Counted from the stretch's first letter, positions 12,020 to 23,309 are shown. The stretch is 64,000 bases of DNA from Phytophthora colocasiae (GCA_018806915.1 JAGKQI010000090.1:2976001-3040000), one strand, 5' to 3'. A program made the numbers and translations. Notes: generated by a model from the sequence alone, not told the origin.

Positions 12020-13599
12020 GTAATAAACGGATCGTTCATTGCAGAGTTTAGAAAACTCGGTCGAACGAAGGTACAGTATGTACACAAACATTGTTCTAAA
12101 GCTTCTCTACAAACTTGCAACTTGTCATACAAGCAGACGACTTCCAAGCTGATGCCCATAGGTATGTGTCCTAATCGCGTCGCATAATCTGTCAACAATC
12201 TCGATCAAGATTACTGGCTCAGTAGTCCTCGCGATGGACATCATCACACATGAGAGCAATCGGCTTCTCCAAGCCTCATTCTTCAATTAGCTTTCAAAGT
12301 ATCACCTGAAAACGACCGGAACATGTCAACCGAGACACTGTTCGAACTGTTAGCGCACTTCGATGCTATCAACGCGTTAGAACAACCCGATACTCGGATT
12401 CTTGATACAAGCAACGCTGAGTCAATAGTGACTGATCCGGTTACAAGGCCTACAACAAGGAGTCGCAGAACGAAGAAAACACGCATCCCCTACTCAACAG
12501 ATCTGCAAAGGAGGAGGAAAAACGAAAGAGAAGCTTTGCGGTCAGAAGTGCAGCAACTACGCTACAAACTCGAGTACCTCGTTACAACTCAACCAGGGCA
12601 GAACACGGGAGGAAACCAAGGGAATCTGGCCATGTGGCACAGTCGAGCGGTGGCCAATTGCGAAGAGCGAGTACGCTCTGAACGGGTGAATCAGGAACTG
12701 AAAGACATTCTAGCTCAGCAGTCGAAACTGTTCGGATCTTTCCGTAAGGTACTTCAACGGATTGACTCGGCTCAGGTGAGTGCATCTGCTAGCTTGGTGT
12801 GCGTTTAAGTTTTATACTTCGAAGTACTAATTCAAACTGCTTCAGGAAATGAAAATCGTTTCGCAACCACTACCGACCGTAGACCGACCATTTTTCGAGA
12901 TCGACTACAGCGCTCAGGTCTTTGCCGAATTGGCGCACAATACTCGTCAATTCCACACCAAAGTGGACGTTAGTACATCCTCGTGGGCCGTTGAGGAGTG
13001 TTCGGTTGCCTTCCACTGCTAGTCAAACCATGCTCCAAGAGATAGCGAACACTGTTTCAACATCAGATCAAGGACCCCTCTGGCTTGCTCCGTGACGGAA
13101 GCTCGACGGATTTTGTGGGACTACGTCACGGATAAGGAGAACCCGGACACTCGAGAGCCATTTAACTTTGTACGTTATTCCCCTTTTCATGATTCAAAAT
13201 GTGTTTCTAATGTGAATTTGTGGTTGAACACAGTCGCGTGCAAGAAGCGCCACGGGGGAGAGAGGCCATCGCAACTGTATTACAGCTCTCTTTATCTCAG
13301 CCGGTTCCAAAGGTTCTCCATCTTTCGTGAACGCATTGGGCACGTATCGGATGTTCGAGCGAGCAGGTCGAATTTTCCTGGTTGGAGGCATGAGATGGAT
13401 CTTACCAGTTGAAGGACTCCAGTTTGAAGACAACTACTGTACATCCATCGACCCACTAGAGAACGGCTCGGTGGTTCGAACGTCCTACCAATTGCACTGG
13501 CAAAATGCTGATATTCCCCATATCTCAAAAGCAACTGAGGACAAGGCGATGAACTGCATCGCAGACATATCACGATGCTATCTGCAATCCATGCAGAAC

Positions 13600-13757
13600 G
13601 GGAAAATCTATGGAGCTCGAGGTTACGGAGCTCGAGCTACCAATAAATCGTATGTGTCGACCAAAAAAAAAATAGTCAACACAAAATTTTATTTTATCGC
13701 AAAATGAATTAACTCCGACAGTAATTGTCAAAGAGTTAATTGGATATTTAATTTGGC
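13600..13757. repeat. left terminal inverted repeat
   Basis: 158 bp. The inverse is found at 17717 back to 17572 and, across the piggyBac, at 15940-15931. It contains the TTAA that served as the piggyBac target in the other arm. Small indels separate the arms (for example ten A versus four in the CCAAAA run). Confidence 0.85.
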
Positions 13758-14188
13758 GACCAGAGGAAGCTTATCCGTCAATGTTGTGCTACTTTTCAAT
13801 ATTCGGTTATGAAACCCACGTGGCCTGTAAAACTAGTCGCGAAACCTACATTTGCCTTTGCTCTTTTTAAGTTCATTCATTCTTTGATTATGGATTCAAC
13901 ACCAACAGCGGCACCACTGCAGCAACAACCTCGAGCAATCTCATTCCGCCACCTCCGGAACAAGTCTTTGCGTCTTATGACTGCCCTACACGCATGGAGT
14001 AGGCGACAATGTATTGACGTGACAAGGGTCATAACAAGAAGAACAAGGCAAATGAGTGTGACTACTACTTCAGATACAGCTGCAACTTCAGCCGTTACCA
14101 CCACTAGTTTGCCAGTTGCTAAGCGAGCCCAATCCGCGCTCGTACAATTACGACGAATCCGAAGAAGCCAAAAAAGAAACGAAGTTCG

Positions 14189-14566
14189 TTGGTTGATCAT
14201 GACGCGCTTCACGCGCTTAAAGAATTTCAGCTGGTCCAACATAAGGAAATTGAGATGAAAAACCTTTCAATTCAAAGAGAAGAACTGGTACTAAAGCAGA
14301 AGCGGTCCGATAAAGACGAGAAGGAATCTAAAGCTCGCATTGCAGAGTCTGCGAATGTGATGAAGCTGCAGGAGGAAGCGGAGCACCGGAGGATACTGCG
14401 GATAATTATGCTGTTTCGTGAACGGAATAAACTGAAAGCTGAGGGTGTGTCACAGGAGGACATTGATATTGCGATGCCTCTTCCTCAACTGGATATAATC
14501 AACACCCTAGCTCCGTCAGATACGCCAGAAGCAGGTTTCGACGCTCTTCACCACCGGCATCCCTAG
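14189..14566 (+). CDS. transposon accessory protein fragment, coiled coil
   Basis: Open frame of about 125 codons; the true start probably lies upstream (from about 13890, with stops or frameshifts between). The sequence is highly charged and helical: LVLKQKRSDKDEKESKARI, then RIIMLFRERNKLKAEG, ending 3' of the convergent transposase. Harbinger elements normally carry a second Myb/SANT-like protein in this position; I see only the C-terminal helical part, so that identity is inferred. Overlaps the transposase 3' end by about 70 bp. Confidence 0.45.
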   Translation: MVDHDALHALKEFQLVQHKEIEMKNLSIQREELVLKQKRSDKDEKESKARIAESANVMKLQEEAEHRRILRIIMLFRERNKLKAEGVSQEDIDIAMPLPQLDIINTLAPSDTPEAGFDALHHRHP

Positions 14567-15756
14567 GCAGTGGCATATTCAGCTCATCATTTTCGTCTAG
14601 GTCATTAGAGCGACCATGTCGCCTAATGTCCTCTTTCCAATCTGCAGGAATCGGCTCAGCAATAGGCAAATTATGTACTATGCAGGCAGCAGTTACGTAG
14701 CGAATAACCTTGCGCATATCCCGACGTTTAGTTAACTTCGTGCGGATCCCATTCAAGTATTGAAATATTGTTTTTAGCAAGCCAATGCAGTGTTCCGACA
14801 CAATCCGAATCTTTGCCAATTTACCATTGAAGTTTGTGTGGTTTTGGTCCATTGTACACCCCACAAGTTTTTTTAAATATGGGAACCATTACTGACGAAG
14901 ACTGAAAAGCTGAGTCTCCAAGTAAGTATTCTCTATGACTGAAGAATGTGTTCTGCTGTAGGATAGCTGGGCTATTCCTCCAAACGCGATTATCGTGAAC
15001 TGACCCCGGCCATCCAATTACAATTTGGCGGACTCGAGCAACATCATCACAAGTAATAAGAGTATTAACAGCGTAGTAGCCCTTTCGAGAGTAGTAAGCT
15101 TCTCCATTTTTCTGAGGTTTAAATGCAAGAGGGAGAAGTGTACCATCCACCAGGCCGATGCAATTTATCAAGCTGTACTTATCACATATGCGCCGGGAAA
15201 TCTCGATACGCTCCGCCGTGCTCGGCCACGCGAGAGTGCTTGGTTCCAGCGCTAAAATTGCTCCAGAAGCTCGATACAAGTAGTTTCCAACAGTCCCCTT
15301 ACCCAAACCTAATAACTGTGCCTGCTTTGACCATGTGGCATCACTGCCGAAGCTTCCCAAATACTTCAATAGAACCAACATGTGTAATTCAGCGCCACCA
15401 CGGAACGGGTAGTACCCGTTAGATGTCAAGGCTGGATGAGTCCGAATAAGTTGCACAAGACGGAAGAAGGTCTCCCGGTCCATTCGAAAGTGTTCAAAGA
15501 ACTCAGTATCGGTCAAGTATACGTCGTCGTATAGTAGCTTCTTCCATCGGTCCCCACGCCGGCGATATAATGATGGTCGATCAAAGTACCGAAATGCTAG
15601 CACACTCCTGTAGGCTGCTACGTGCAGCTCATCCAAATCGTCTTCGGTAGTGTCTTCCTCATCAACAAAAAAACGCAAAGCTGCTGCTTCCGTTCTCACA
15701 GGTATGGCAGCCTCCAATGTCCGTAGAGCTTTTTGACGCGAGCTTAGGCGAGGCAT
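14499..15756 (-). pseudogene. PIF/Harbinger-type DDE transposase, one frameshift
   Basis: ATG at 15756 (MPRLSSRQKAL). The first D is in GLVDGTLLPLAF, followed by YYSRKGYYAVN, GWPGSVHDNRVWRNS and the second D in YLLGDSAFQ: the DDE_Tnp_4/HARBI1 pattern. The frame then shifts at a run of seven A (about 14871-14877). The other frame (14864-14499) continues VGCTMDQNH...GKLAKIRIVSEHCIGLLK with the expected catalytic E. The frameshift is one base in a homopolymer, so it could be mutation or sequencing error. N-terminal residues 60-120 are helical and likely DNA-binding by family analogy. Confidence 0.8.
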
Positions 15757-15940
15757 GGCGCAGGAATTTAAGTGGCGTGGGAACGAAATTTTCGACTTGT
15801 TGCTGTGCAAGCTGCAGGGGGTGCTCAATGCTCTCGGACACTCATAGGCTAAAATCTATTTCGTGGCGCGTCGCGCGGGAAAAAAAGTTGCTCTAGCTGC
15901 GAGCATTGACAACTCCTAATATACACCAGAGCCAAATTAA

Positions 15941-17567
15941 CCCCTCCAAACCGGATGCTGCATAATGCAGCTTAGATTTGAAGGCGTAAACTGAATATAT
16001 TCAGTTTAAGCTAAATTTGACTTGAAGTTTGTATGCCTGTCCTTTCCCCCGACACAGCGCTTTACAAATACCAAGTCAAAAAAAAGTTTCGTTTCTGTAC
16101 GTGTCTTTTTATTTTCATGCGAACAAAGACCAGTGATTTTTGAAAATTTGAAAAACAAGTTTTCGTTCCCGCTGAATGAGTGGCTAACAGCGTCCAGCTA
16201 ACTCCCGCGCTTTAAAATCTGACCTCATTCTAGAATTTGCGCAGCTGGAGCTCAAGTCAACAGCGGAGAAGATGATAAGGCCGTAGGGGAAGGTGCTGCG
16301 CGATTCCGAGGTCAGAGGACGAGACCTGTCGTTCAAATCAGTGTGGAAGGAGCTGAAAAGAGAAGGGTGGACACGCAAGCCACCGCCACGGCGCAGTTTG
16401 GACGATCGCTACTTCTACATCCGGCCTGGTGAAAGTGCAAGCGGGACAGAAGGTGTTCATTCCTTTCGGGGTGAAGAGGCTGTACTGGAATACTATGCAA
16501 ACGGTATGCATTGTGAGGTCGCACTCTGTGGTTTTACTTGCTATGTGCTGCATCTAACTTCAACTACTGCGTGAAGCAGACATAGCACATGGCACGTCAG
16601 AGTGATGAATGGCGCAACAAAGGCACGCAGGCGAAGCGCCGCCAACGTGCATGCAAGGTCTGCTCCGTTCTGCGAGCTGAAAATCAACGCGCCTACACGA
16701 CGACGTACTTCTGTAACGACTGCAACACAGCGGGACCGATCTTCCTCTGCATGCGAGCCGGCGCAATGTTCGTGGAGTTGCCATGACTTGCTGGGGCATA
16801 TGGCACAAGGAGTGGATGAATGGGAAATTGTTCCCAGTGGATAATGGCAAGGTCATCCGAGTTCGCCGCAGAGAAACCACGAACGTTCCAGGAACACCTT
16901 CCACGCCTGGTACTCCGGCTTCAAACAAGAGACGTCGAACGAGCCCGTAGTGCGTAGGATGCATATTAACCTGCCAATAAACTGCATATATGCAGGCTCT
17001 GACTAGAAACGTGATTATATTCGTTGTCTTTGGTGGCTAATCTGCTCACTACAGGGAACCTTGAACTTCATCATGGCTTGCCTGTTTTCACTAACTAGGA
17101 TCATGGCCTGCATCATATTCGCGCGTCTTCACCCAACAACCGAGAGTTTTCAGTTGATTGCTTGCGATCCTTGCACCGTATTTGCACAAGGACTGATAGT
17201 TTCAACTGATTGCTCAACCTCACACCAGAAGATTGCACACCTGTAAGGATCTGTATGGATGACACCCCTACTTTATGTATAGAAATTTGTATGGGAAGTT
17301 CTGATTTCTAAAATTCAGAAAACAATGACCTGGATGACAATGTTTCTGTTCGACGTGTGACCTGTCACTATCCGCGATATGTAGCATAATGCAAAATTAG
17401 ACGGCAAGTCATGGCCCATTATGCAGCTTATATGCGGGATTACCAAGCCTCTTGTAACTGCACATCCTGAATCCTATCTTCCCTAACCTTGTTTATATAC
17501 AAACATTAAGTCTAATTATGCTGCATATGCAGTTTACATGTTCCTTTCGGCTCCCGGTCTGGAGGGG
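15941..17567. mobile_element. internally deleted piggyBac-like element #1
   Basis: Flanked by TTAA (15937-15940 and 17568-17571), with imperfect terminal inverted repeats CCCCTCCAAACCGG / CCCCTCCAGACCGG. Sub-terminal CTGCATAATGCAGCTTA-like and GCTGCATATGCAG motifs recur inside both ends. Inserted exactly at a TTAA in the right TIR of the host transposon; removing it restores that TIR. Confidence 0.85.
16200..16960 (+). pseudogene. piggyBac transposase relic: N-terminus joined to Cys-rich C-terminus
   Basis: About 16290-16505 encodes FKSVWKELKREGWT-x-KPPPRRSLDDRYFYIRPG and GEEAVLEYYA, the typical N-terminal part of Phytophthora piggyBac-like transposases. About 16630-16950 encodes RACKVCSVLR, TTYFCNDCN and, after a frameshift, TCWGIWHKEWMNGKLFP with a Lys/Arg tail: the C-terminal zinc-binding region. 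The ~300-400-residue DDD catalytic core between them is missing, so the element is non-autonomous. Confidence 0.75.
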
Positions 17568-17774
17568 TTAAATATCCAATTAACTCTTCGACAATTACTG
17601 TTTGAGTTAATTCATTTGCGATAAAATAAAATTTTGTGTTGACTATTTTATTTTGGTCGACACATATGATTTTTTGGTACCTCGAGCTCCGTAACCTCGA
17701 GCTCCATAGATTTTCCCATGCAGAACGCGCTGCTGGATAGAACTATCCCTTTTACAACGCTAAATTCGATCTAA

Positions 17775-18203
17775 AAACACGAATAGAGTATACCATGTAC
17801 TTGTAGTATATGTACGCTTGCCAAAAATCACATTTACTGTACTTCAAAATGAAGCATTTTGTTGTAAAATCACTGACAACACGAAGTTCCAAAACTGGTT
17901 GCACTTACATGTATAACCATCATCAGCACAAATCCCGCTGGAACGCTTTGGAGTTCAAAACTGACTCATACGGTAAGTTTCGTGTACACGCTGTCCGATT
18001 TTTTTAAAATGTTGGATTTGTTTAAAACCCAGAATTCTGGTGGTATGGTATTACTCAACGCTATGATGCAGCTGGTTTACCATCACAATCGAGTTATCAC
18101 GGTTTATTCCACAGTGTAGCACTGCTTGCGTGAGCCTGGCCTACGCTTACCCTTGATTGCGCCTCACACGCTCATTTAAAATAATTCCTCCACGTCGGCC
18201 TAA
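17775..18203. other. B-to-A spacer following B4
   Basis: Standard 430-bp spacer of the array, with the A initiator-like site at about 18170. It has a four-base insertion (CTTG) at 17817-17820 relative to other copies and one fewer T near 17998. No gene seen. Confidence 0.6.
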
Positions 18204-18977
18204 GTGATGACAGACCCCGTCGAGCTGGACACGCTACTGCCGTACCTAGATGGCATATTCGATAACCTCAGAAGCGACGACGATGACGCCGAGGTGATGG
18301 CAGATAACCACACAAGCAACTCAGCTGAGCGCCTCAGGCGTAAGCACCTAGTGCCTTACTCCACCGGCCTCCAGCGTCGCAAGAAGGCCGAACTGCACAA
18401 ACTAAGGACGGAAGCACAACAACTGGCGGTCAGGAAGGAACGTCTTTTACAAGCTCTTGGGTCGAAAAAGCCATCGAATACGAGACCTGAGCTTCCAGTG
18501 AATTCTGCTGAGCGGCATAGATGGCATACTCAAGCACTGACTCAGTACGAGAAGCTGAAACGAGCTCAACGCATGAATCGAGAGTTGAAAGAGATTTTGA
18601 TGCAGCAGTTCAAGGTTTTTCAGAGTGTCCGTAAAGAGCTTGGACACAGAGACGTCTTCGAGGTAAGATATACACTGTATTGCGTTTACCTGTTGTGTGG
18701 ACTTGACTGAAGAGGTATTTTTGTTTTTCAGGGGATGGGGTTTCTGGAGCGCCTTCAACCTACAGCCGATCGCCCGTTCTTCCAGCTCGACTTCAGCGTT
18801 CCCATACTTTCTGCATTAGCCAGCAGACTGGATCAACTGAGTCTACAAGCGGATTGGGTGCTGCCAGATGTGAACCAAGACTGCATCGTCACGTTTCAAA
18901 CGCAAAGCGGACACCACCCGGAGAATGGGTACTGCTACGAAGTGAGTTCCACCACACGACTAGCGTACTCAGCCCAC
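18204..18977 (+). pseudogene. A4, 5' part: M96-like gene A interrupted by retroelement
   Basis: Exon 1 is 18204-18662 and exon 2a is 18732-18977 (246 nt). Coding continues at 31975-32046 (72 nt), making the standard 318-nt exon 2, and then exon 3 at 32108-32515. The frame is otherwise intact, including GGGATGG at the exon 2 start (here GMGFLERL). Only the 13-kb retroelement breaks it. CCCAC is duplicated at 18973-18977 and 31970-31974. Confidence 0.85.
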
Positions 18978-19316
18978 TTAGCCGTGTCGCGCTTGCGAAG
19001 TACTTGTACTGCGTTGCTTGCTTGCAGGTAAATGCAAAAGTGAGTATTGATCAGTTAAGCTCTTCAGAGTCCTTCGCTGGTTGCTCATGGAGGGTTTCCT
19101 CCATTGACTATCCCAAGTTCTAAACTCTACTGCTTGTCCATAGCATAGATGTAGGTTCTACTACACCCTAACGTCCTGCCGCTCATGTTCCAGTAAATGC
19201 TGTCCAGTGCTCATGAGCAAGCCTCCTCCAAGCATCGTGCGTCTCACACCGCGGAAACCAAAGGAGATCTGCTGCCAGAGTCCATCCATGTAGCCAGAGT
19301 CCTGAACATCACCACA
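18978..19316 (-). repeat. 3' LTR of retroelement 1
   Basis: 339 bp. It differs from the 5' LTR by a few single-base changes: CCCTAACG versus CCTAACG, GTCTCACACC versus GTCTCCACACC, AAGTTC versus AAGATC, and the outermost bases TTAGCC versus TGTGCC. The element is therefore older than retroelement 2, whose LTRs are identical. Confidence 0.8.
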
Positions 19317-19385
19317 CTACCCTCCAAGGACTCTAAAGCTTGTCCAATCCAAATGCATACGTGTAGGCCTCGTTGTCGTCAAAGG

Positions 19386-21183
19386 CTAGGCACGAGTAAT
19401 CCCCTTGTAGGCAGTCGATGGTGCAGCTGCATCAGCCGCGAGAACGTACTGCGCCACCTTGGCCGGAACTTGGTCATTCATCTCAATCATCGACTCCCAC
19501 GAGTCCTCTGCCTCTTGTAGCCCAACCCATGACACCAACAACTGCCAGTTGCCACGCTCCTTGCGATGTCCTTTAAAGGATTCTACCCCAAGAAGCATCC
19601 CTTGGTTGCCGACATGCGCAATTAATTCCTCGTTAACGTCCAGGTACTTGTCGCTGTAGAACTTAAAACGGGAACCGTGGACTTCGAAGTTCTGATTAGT
19701 CACCAGATGACGGATGACGAACGAATGTGGGCGCGCGTCGATCACCTCAAAAGGACCAACCCATCTAGCCAATAGTTTGTCAGCAGCCAGGCGCTGGTCA
19801 ATTCGCGACCATAAGACGAAATCTCCAATGGAGAAATTGCAAGGCGACCCCTTCGCCCCTCGCATGTTCTGTAGTCGACGCCTCTCGCGTTCGTCCACTG
19901 CCTCGCGGTGCATTGCAGCTAACGACGTACGAAGACGAGTCAAACGTTCCTATGGAAGTTCAACGCCATCCGATAGCACCACTGGCTTGCCATTCTTCTC
20001 GACAACAATAGGCTTAAACGGAGAGGGTCGGGGAAGCCCAGTAAACAACTCTGCGGGCGATCGACCGCCAATTGAAGCCACGGGCGTATGGTTCAGGTTT
20101 CCCTGGACTAATGGAAGCACGTAAGTCCACTCGCGGGTGTCCAGCTTGAGTTCCATCAACAAGACGCGCATGACTTGCAGTATGTCGCGGTTGAGCCTTT
20201 CGACTGTTCCATTGATCCATGGTGAGTAAGCCACAACGAGCTCCTGTTGCACCTGCAACTGCTTGCAGAGCTGGCTGATAACGCTGTTTTTAAAGTGGCT
20301 ACCTTGGTCAGAGATCAACATCGATGGTGCTCCGAACCGCTTCCACCAATCCACGAGAGCTGTTGCCGCAACAGTGCTAGTTAGCGAGCCGCATGCCACT
20401 AACTCGCAATATTGCGATAGCCCATCCTTCAGAACTAACACGTACTTGCACTGGCCTGCGTTCTCGCCCATTGAGAGAAAGTCCCAATGCAAAAGCTCGT
20501 TGGGCTGCACAGGATCGTATGTAGGCCCCCATGGCCGCGTAATGATGTTACCACCCTTGACTTGCTTGCATAGCAGGCAGCGGCTAAGGAATTGGCGACA
20601 CAGTCTAGCCAATCCGTTAATCCAGAACACTTCCTCAATTGTCAACACCATCGGGTCTAACCCGCGATGGCCTTGCACGCCACAGTGGCTCACCACGAAG
20701 ACACGTTGTAGTAAAGCACTATCTTCAGTAGGAATCCAGATACGACCATCCACGAGCAATGTTCCATCCTCCTGGCGTTGCGCCTCTGGCGGGGCGTTGC
20801 GAGAATGTTTACGCTGAGCAGCACTAATGACATCTAGCGAGGGAAATTCAAAGTCTTCATGAAGCATGTGAAGCCGCTGTACATCTCCTTCTCCTTGTGC
20901 AGCGTCATCAGTCTCATCATGTTCTGTTTCAGTCTCAGCAGACTCATCGTGCACTGGTTGCATCATAGAAGCATCTGATCCAGATCCAGCATCTTTCCCC
21001 AGTTCACGTGCTTGACTCCTCGTAATGAACTTACATTGTACGCGAACTCCCACCTCTTCTGGAAGACCCCAACGGGAAAGTAGATCTGCCCAGAGATTGT
21101 CCGATCCATCTATGTGTTCAACATCAAATGCTAGACCAGTCAGCGAGAGAGCCCAGCGTTGGAGCTTCCCCCGCACGTGACGC
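19386..21183 (-). pseudogene. retroelement 1 pol, distal part: RNase H end, integrase, chromodomain
   Basis: Reading from 21183: KRHVRGKLQRWALSL and DNLWADLLSRW (RNase H/tether), then the integrase zinc-finger region ending CLLCKQVK, and the catalytic D, D and E in LLHWDFLS, LISDQGSHF and NGTVERLNRD. A single in-frame TAG at 19950-19952 separates this from RLRTSLAAMHREAV and a chromodomain-like WQLLVSWVGLQEAEDSWESM near the C-terminus. Truncated on the N side by the piggyBac-like element at TTAA 21184-21187. Confidence 0.8.
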
Positions 21184-21689
21184 TTAACCCTTCTAACCCG
21201 AGCCGTTATTCTGTATTCTACAGAATAAGCAATTATCTTGATTAAAGTATGAACGATAACCTGCGAAAAGTATGCCGTTGGAAGCCCTTTCGTGCTCGGC
21301 GAGGCATATTCTGTACATAAAGTGTACATCATCGGCTATAGCATGCACAATGTATCCAACATCTGCGAAACTGGCGATCTCCTATTGGCTCCCTGGCGGA
21401 CAAAACATGTTCAAAACCTCTCACTCGGCAACCCCCGTCAAATTTGAAACGACTCTGTACTGTGCGGCACTCTTGGCGCCAACCAACCATCCGCCAAAAG
21501 CGCGCGAAGTGCAAAGCGCGCGAAGAGGAAGAATTTGCCCAGTTCCTAACTAACGGAGTAGTGAGGAGGAACTGGGCAAATACTTCTCTGCAGGCTCCAG
21601 CAAGACCTACTGCAAAGTACGTGGTGCTAACTAGTTGTCCTTCTTATTCCTCGTCTTTACTTTCTCTCTTACGTTTGCGGAATCTAATC

Positions 21690-21775
21690 ATCTTTTTAGG
21701 CTCGGTGGAATGCTCTTCCCGTCACCCGAGGTATCGTGCCATTTCTGATAGCACGTGAGCGTGAACGTGGCAGAG
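21690..21775 (-). pseudogene. piggyBac transposase C-terminal relic
   Basis: Minus-strand frame reads RRSYRSATFTLTCYQKWHD then GDGKSIPPSLKR and stops; a neighbouring frame continues with RFRKRKRESKDEE. TCYQKWHD matches the conserved Cys/His segment of the C-terminal zinc domain (compare TCWGIWHKEW in element #1). Confidence 0.6.
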
Positions 21776-21978
21776 CGGTACGACCGCCTAAACCATTGCT
21801 GACAGAAGGTGCTCAAAGGCGGAACGCACCTTACACAAGTACTGCCTGCGTTTGTTCTGCTTGGTGATCCGATGTGTTCACTAACGTGTGCTTCTAGCGT
21901 GATATGACAAACACCAGGTCCTCGGCGTTGATATGAGTCTAAAGTTGATTCTGCGCAGCGCCAGTAGCTGGATGTGTC

Positions 21979-22349
21979 GAATTATTCTGTAGCATCCCGA
22001 CATACGGCTGTGGGAAATTCCCTGTGCGGGCAACATCCAGAATTAGTAAAGCACCACTCGAGTTATTCTGTAGCATCCTGACTTACGGCTACGGGAAATT
22101 CCCTGTGCACACAATTCGGGGCAACATCCATAATTAGTAAAGCACCACTCGAGTTATTCTGTAGCATCCTGACTTACGGCTACGGGAAATTCCGTGTGCA
22201 CACGCAACATCCAGAACTAGTAAAGCACCACTCGAGTTATTCTGTAGCATCCTGACTTACGGCTATGGGAAATTCCGTGTGCACACGCAACATCCAGAAT
22301 TAGTAAAGCACCACTTGAGTTATTCTGTAGCATCCCGGCTTACGGCTGT
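21979..22349. repeat. minisatellite, about 4.4 copies of an 82-91-bp unit
   Basis: Unit begins GAGTTATTCTGTAGCATCC, continues TGACTTACGGCTACGGGAAA and ends AGTAAAGCACCACTC. Units start near 21979, 22060, 22151, 22234 and 22317. Length variation comes from a CACACAATTCGGGG insertion in the second unit. Located where the piggyBac core would be. Confidence 0.85.
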
Positions 22350-22466
22350 GCTCCTCATTGTATGTGATCTATCCATACTCTGGGATATCGCAGAGATCAC
22401 CTGTCAAGTCAAAGTTACTAGTTTCCGGAACGTTGTCATTTATTTCCAGGTCTTCTACATCTTCTT

Positions 22467-23035
22467 CTACACTTTCCTCAAGTGGACCACCTCGTTGTCT
22501 GCCATAATGTCTTCTTCGTCGGCGTTGGAATCGGAATCGCTGACATCAGCGGTCTCCACGAGATTCACGTCATCGATAGCTGTAGAGCCAAACAGTCGCT
22601 CCTTTCGGAGCCTCTCCATGAAATTGTCGCTACCAAACACGTCCGAGTCGATGAGGCCGTCGGCTCCGTTTGGTTCATCGGTCTCGCTCTTTGCTTCTTC
22701 ATCAGCAGCCATGCACTCACTTGAATCGAATTCTGGATCATCCGGAAAAAAGGCATTGGTCGCGCCGTCTTGCTCCGTATCATCCGGTATAGCTGCTGGT
22801 AGTTCACCTGTAGCGCCCACCTCCTCTGTGTCGACAACTGTGGTGGCACAAAAATAAGGCCACTAACCTTCAAAGAAGTTTATGCCACGTCTGGCTTCGT
22901 CGAGACGGCCCTTCACCCCGGCTTCACGTAGCGTTGATTCTAGGTCATCCCTGTCGGCTTACGAGCCTTCCAGCCTTCCTCGCAGATCTCGCGCCATAGT
23001 TGCTTGAACGGCATCTCTGCTGGGCCGTTCATTTT
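22467..23035 (-). pseudogene. piggyBac transposase N-terminal relic
   Basis: From 23035 the minus strand reads MNGPAEMPFKQLWREICEEGW-KARKPTG, then after a one-base shift GVKGRLDEARRGINFFEG. The next segment (22820-22467) is strongly acidic (DDTEQD, DSDSNADEEDIMADNE). This is the usual layout of oomycete piggyBac-like N-termini. No DDD core follows. Confidence 0.65.
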
Positions 23036-23309
23036 TTCGAATGACAATGTGAGGTAGCTTCTGACACGTGAACCGATGGGCTTTCGACAGAATTTTCAAA
23101 CCTGTTGGGGATTTATATGCGTCTTTCTATCCTCCTTGAATAATACCCGTCTATCATCCCATCGCCGATCTGTTAGGAAAGTGGACTGATCCAGACACCA
23201 TACAATAATCTTCATGCGGAGTTTTGGAGCGCTGATGAGTTTGCTGGATATTAAATCCTGTACAATATATTATTCTGTAGGATACAGAATACCGGGTTAG
23301 AGGGGTTAA

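Larger units (their letters stand above)
13600..17717. mobile_element. DNA transposon: Harbinger-type transposase, long TIRs, 9-11-bp TSD
   Basis: The termini GGGAAAATCTATGG and CCATAGATTTTCCC begin long inverted repeats: left 13600-13757; right 17572-17717 plus 15931-15940, which were contiguous before piggyBac inserted. The target duplication is ATGCAGAAC (9 bp, or CATGCAGAACG, 11 bp, if the outer G/C is host). Inside are a plus-strand accessory reading frame (about 13890-14566) and a minus-strand DDE transposase (15756-14499). About 2.5 kb without the nested piggyBac. Confidence 0.85.
12323..17774 (+). pseudogene. B4: M96-like gene B, stop codon plus transposon in exon 3
   Basis: Exons 12323-12775, 12846-13169 and 13234-13599, with exon 3 resuming at 17727-17774 after the 4.1-kb element at 13600-17717. 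Exon 2 has a TC-to-CT swap giving an in-frame TAG at about 13019-13021. The exon 3 variant (FERAGRIF, ILPVEG) resembles B3. The target duplication ATGCAGAAC is present at 13591-13599 and 17718-17726. Confidence 0.85.
21188..23305. mobile_element. internally deleted piggyBac-like element #2
   Basis: TTAA at 21184-21187 and 23306-23309; inverted termini CCCTTCTAACCCG / CCCCTCTAACCCG, followed by repeated TTCTGTA(T)-TACAGAAT motifs at both ends. A minus-strand N-terminal region lies at about 22467-23035 and a C-terminal region at about 21690-21775. The catalytic core is replaced by sequence containing a minisatellite. The TIRs differ from piggyBac #1, so it is a different family. Confidence 0.8.

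Noticed and set aside
21979..22349. CRISPR-like array
   Set aside because: Direct repeats are adjacent without unique spacers, sit inside a eukaryotic transposon, and no Cas gene is present.
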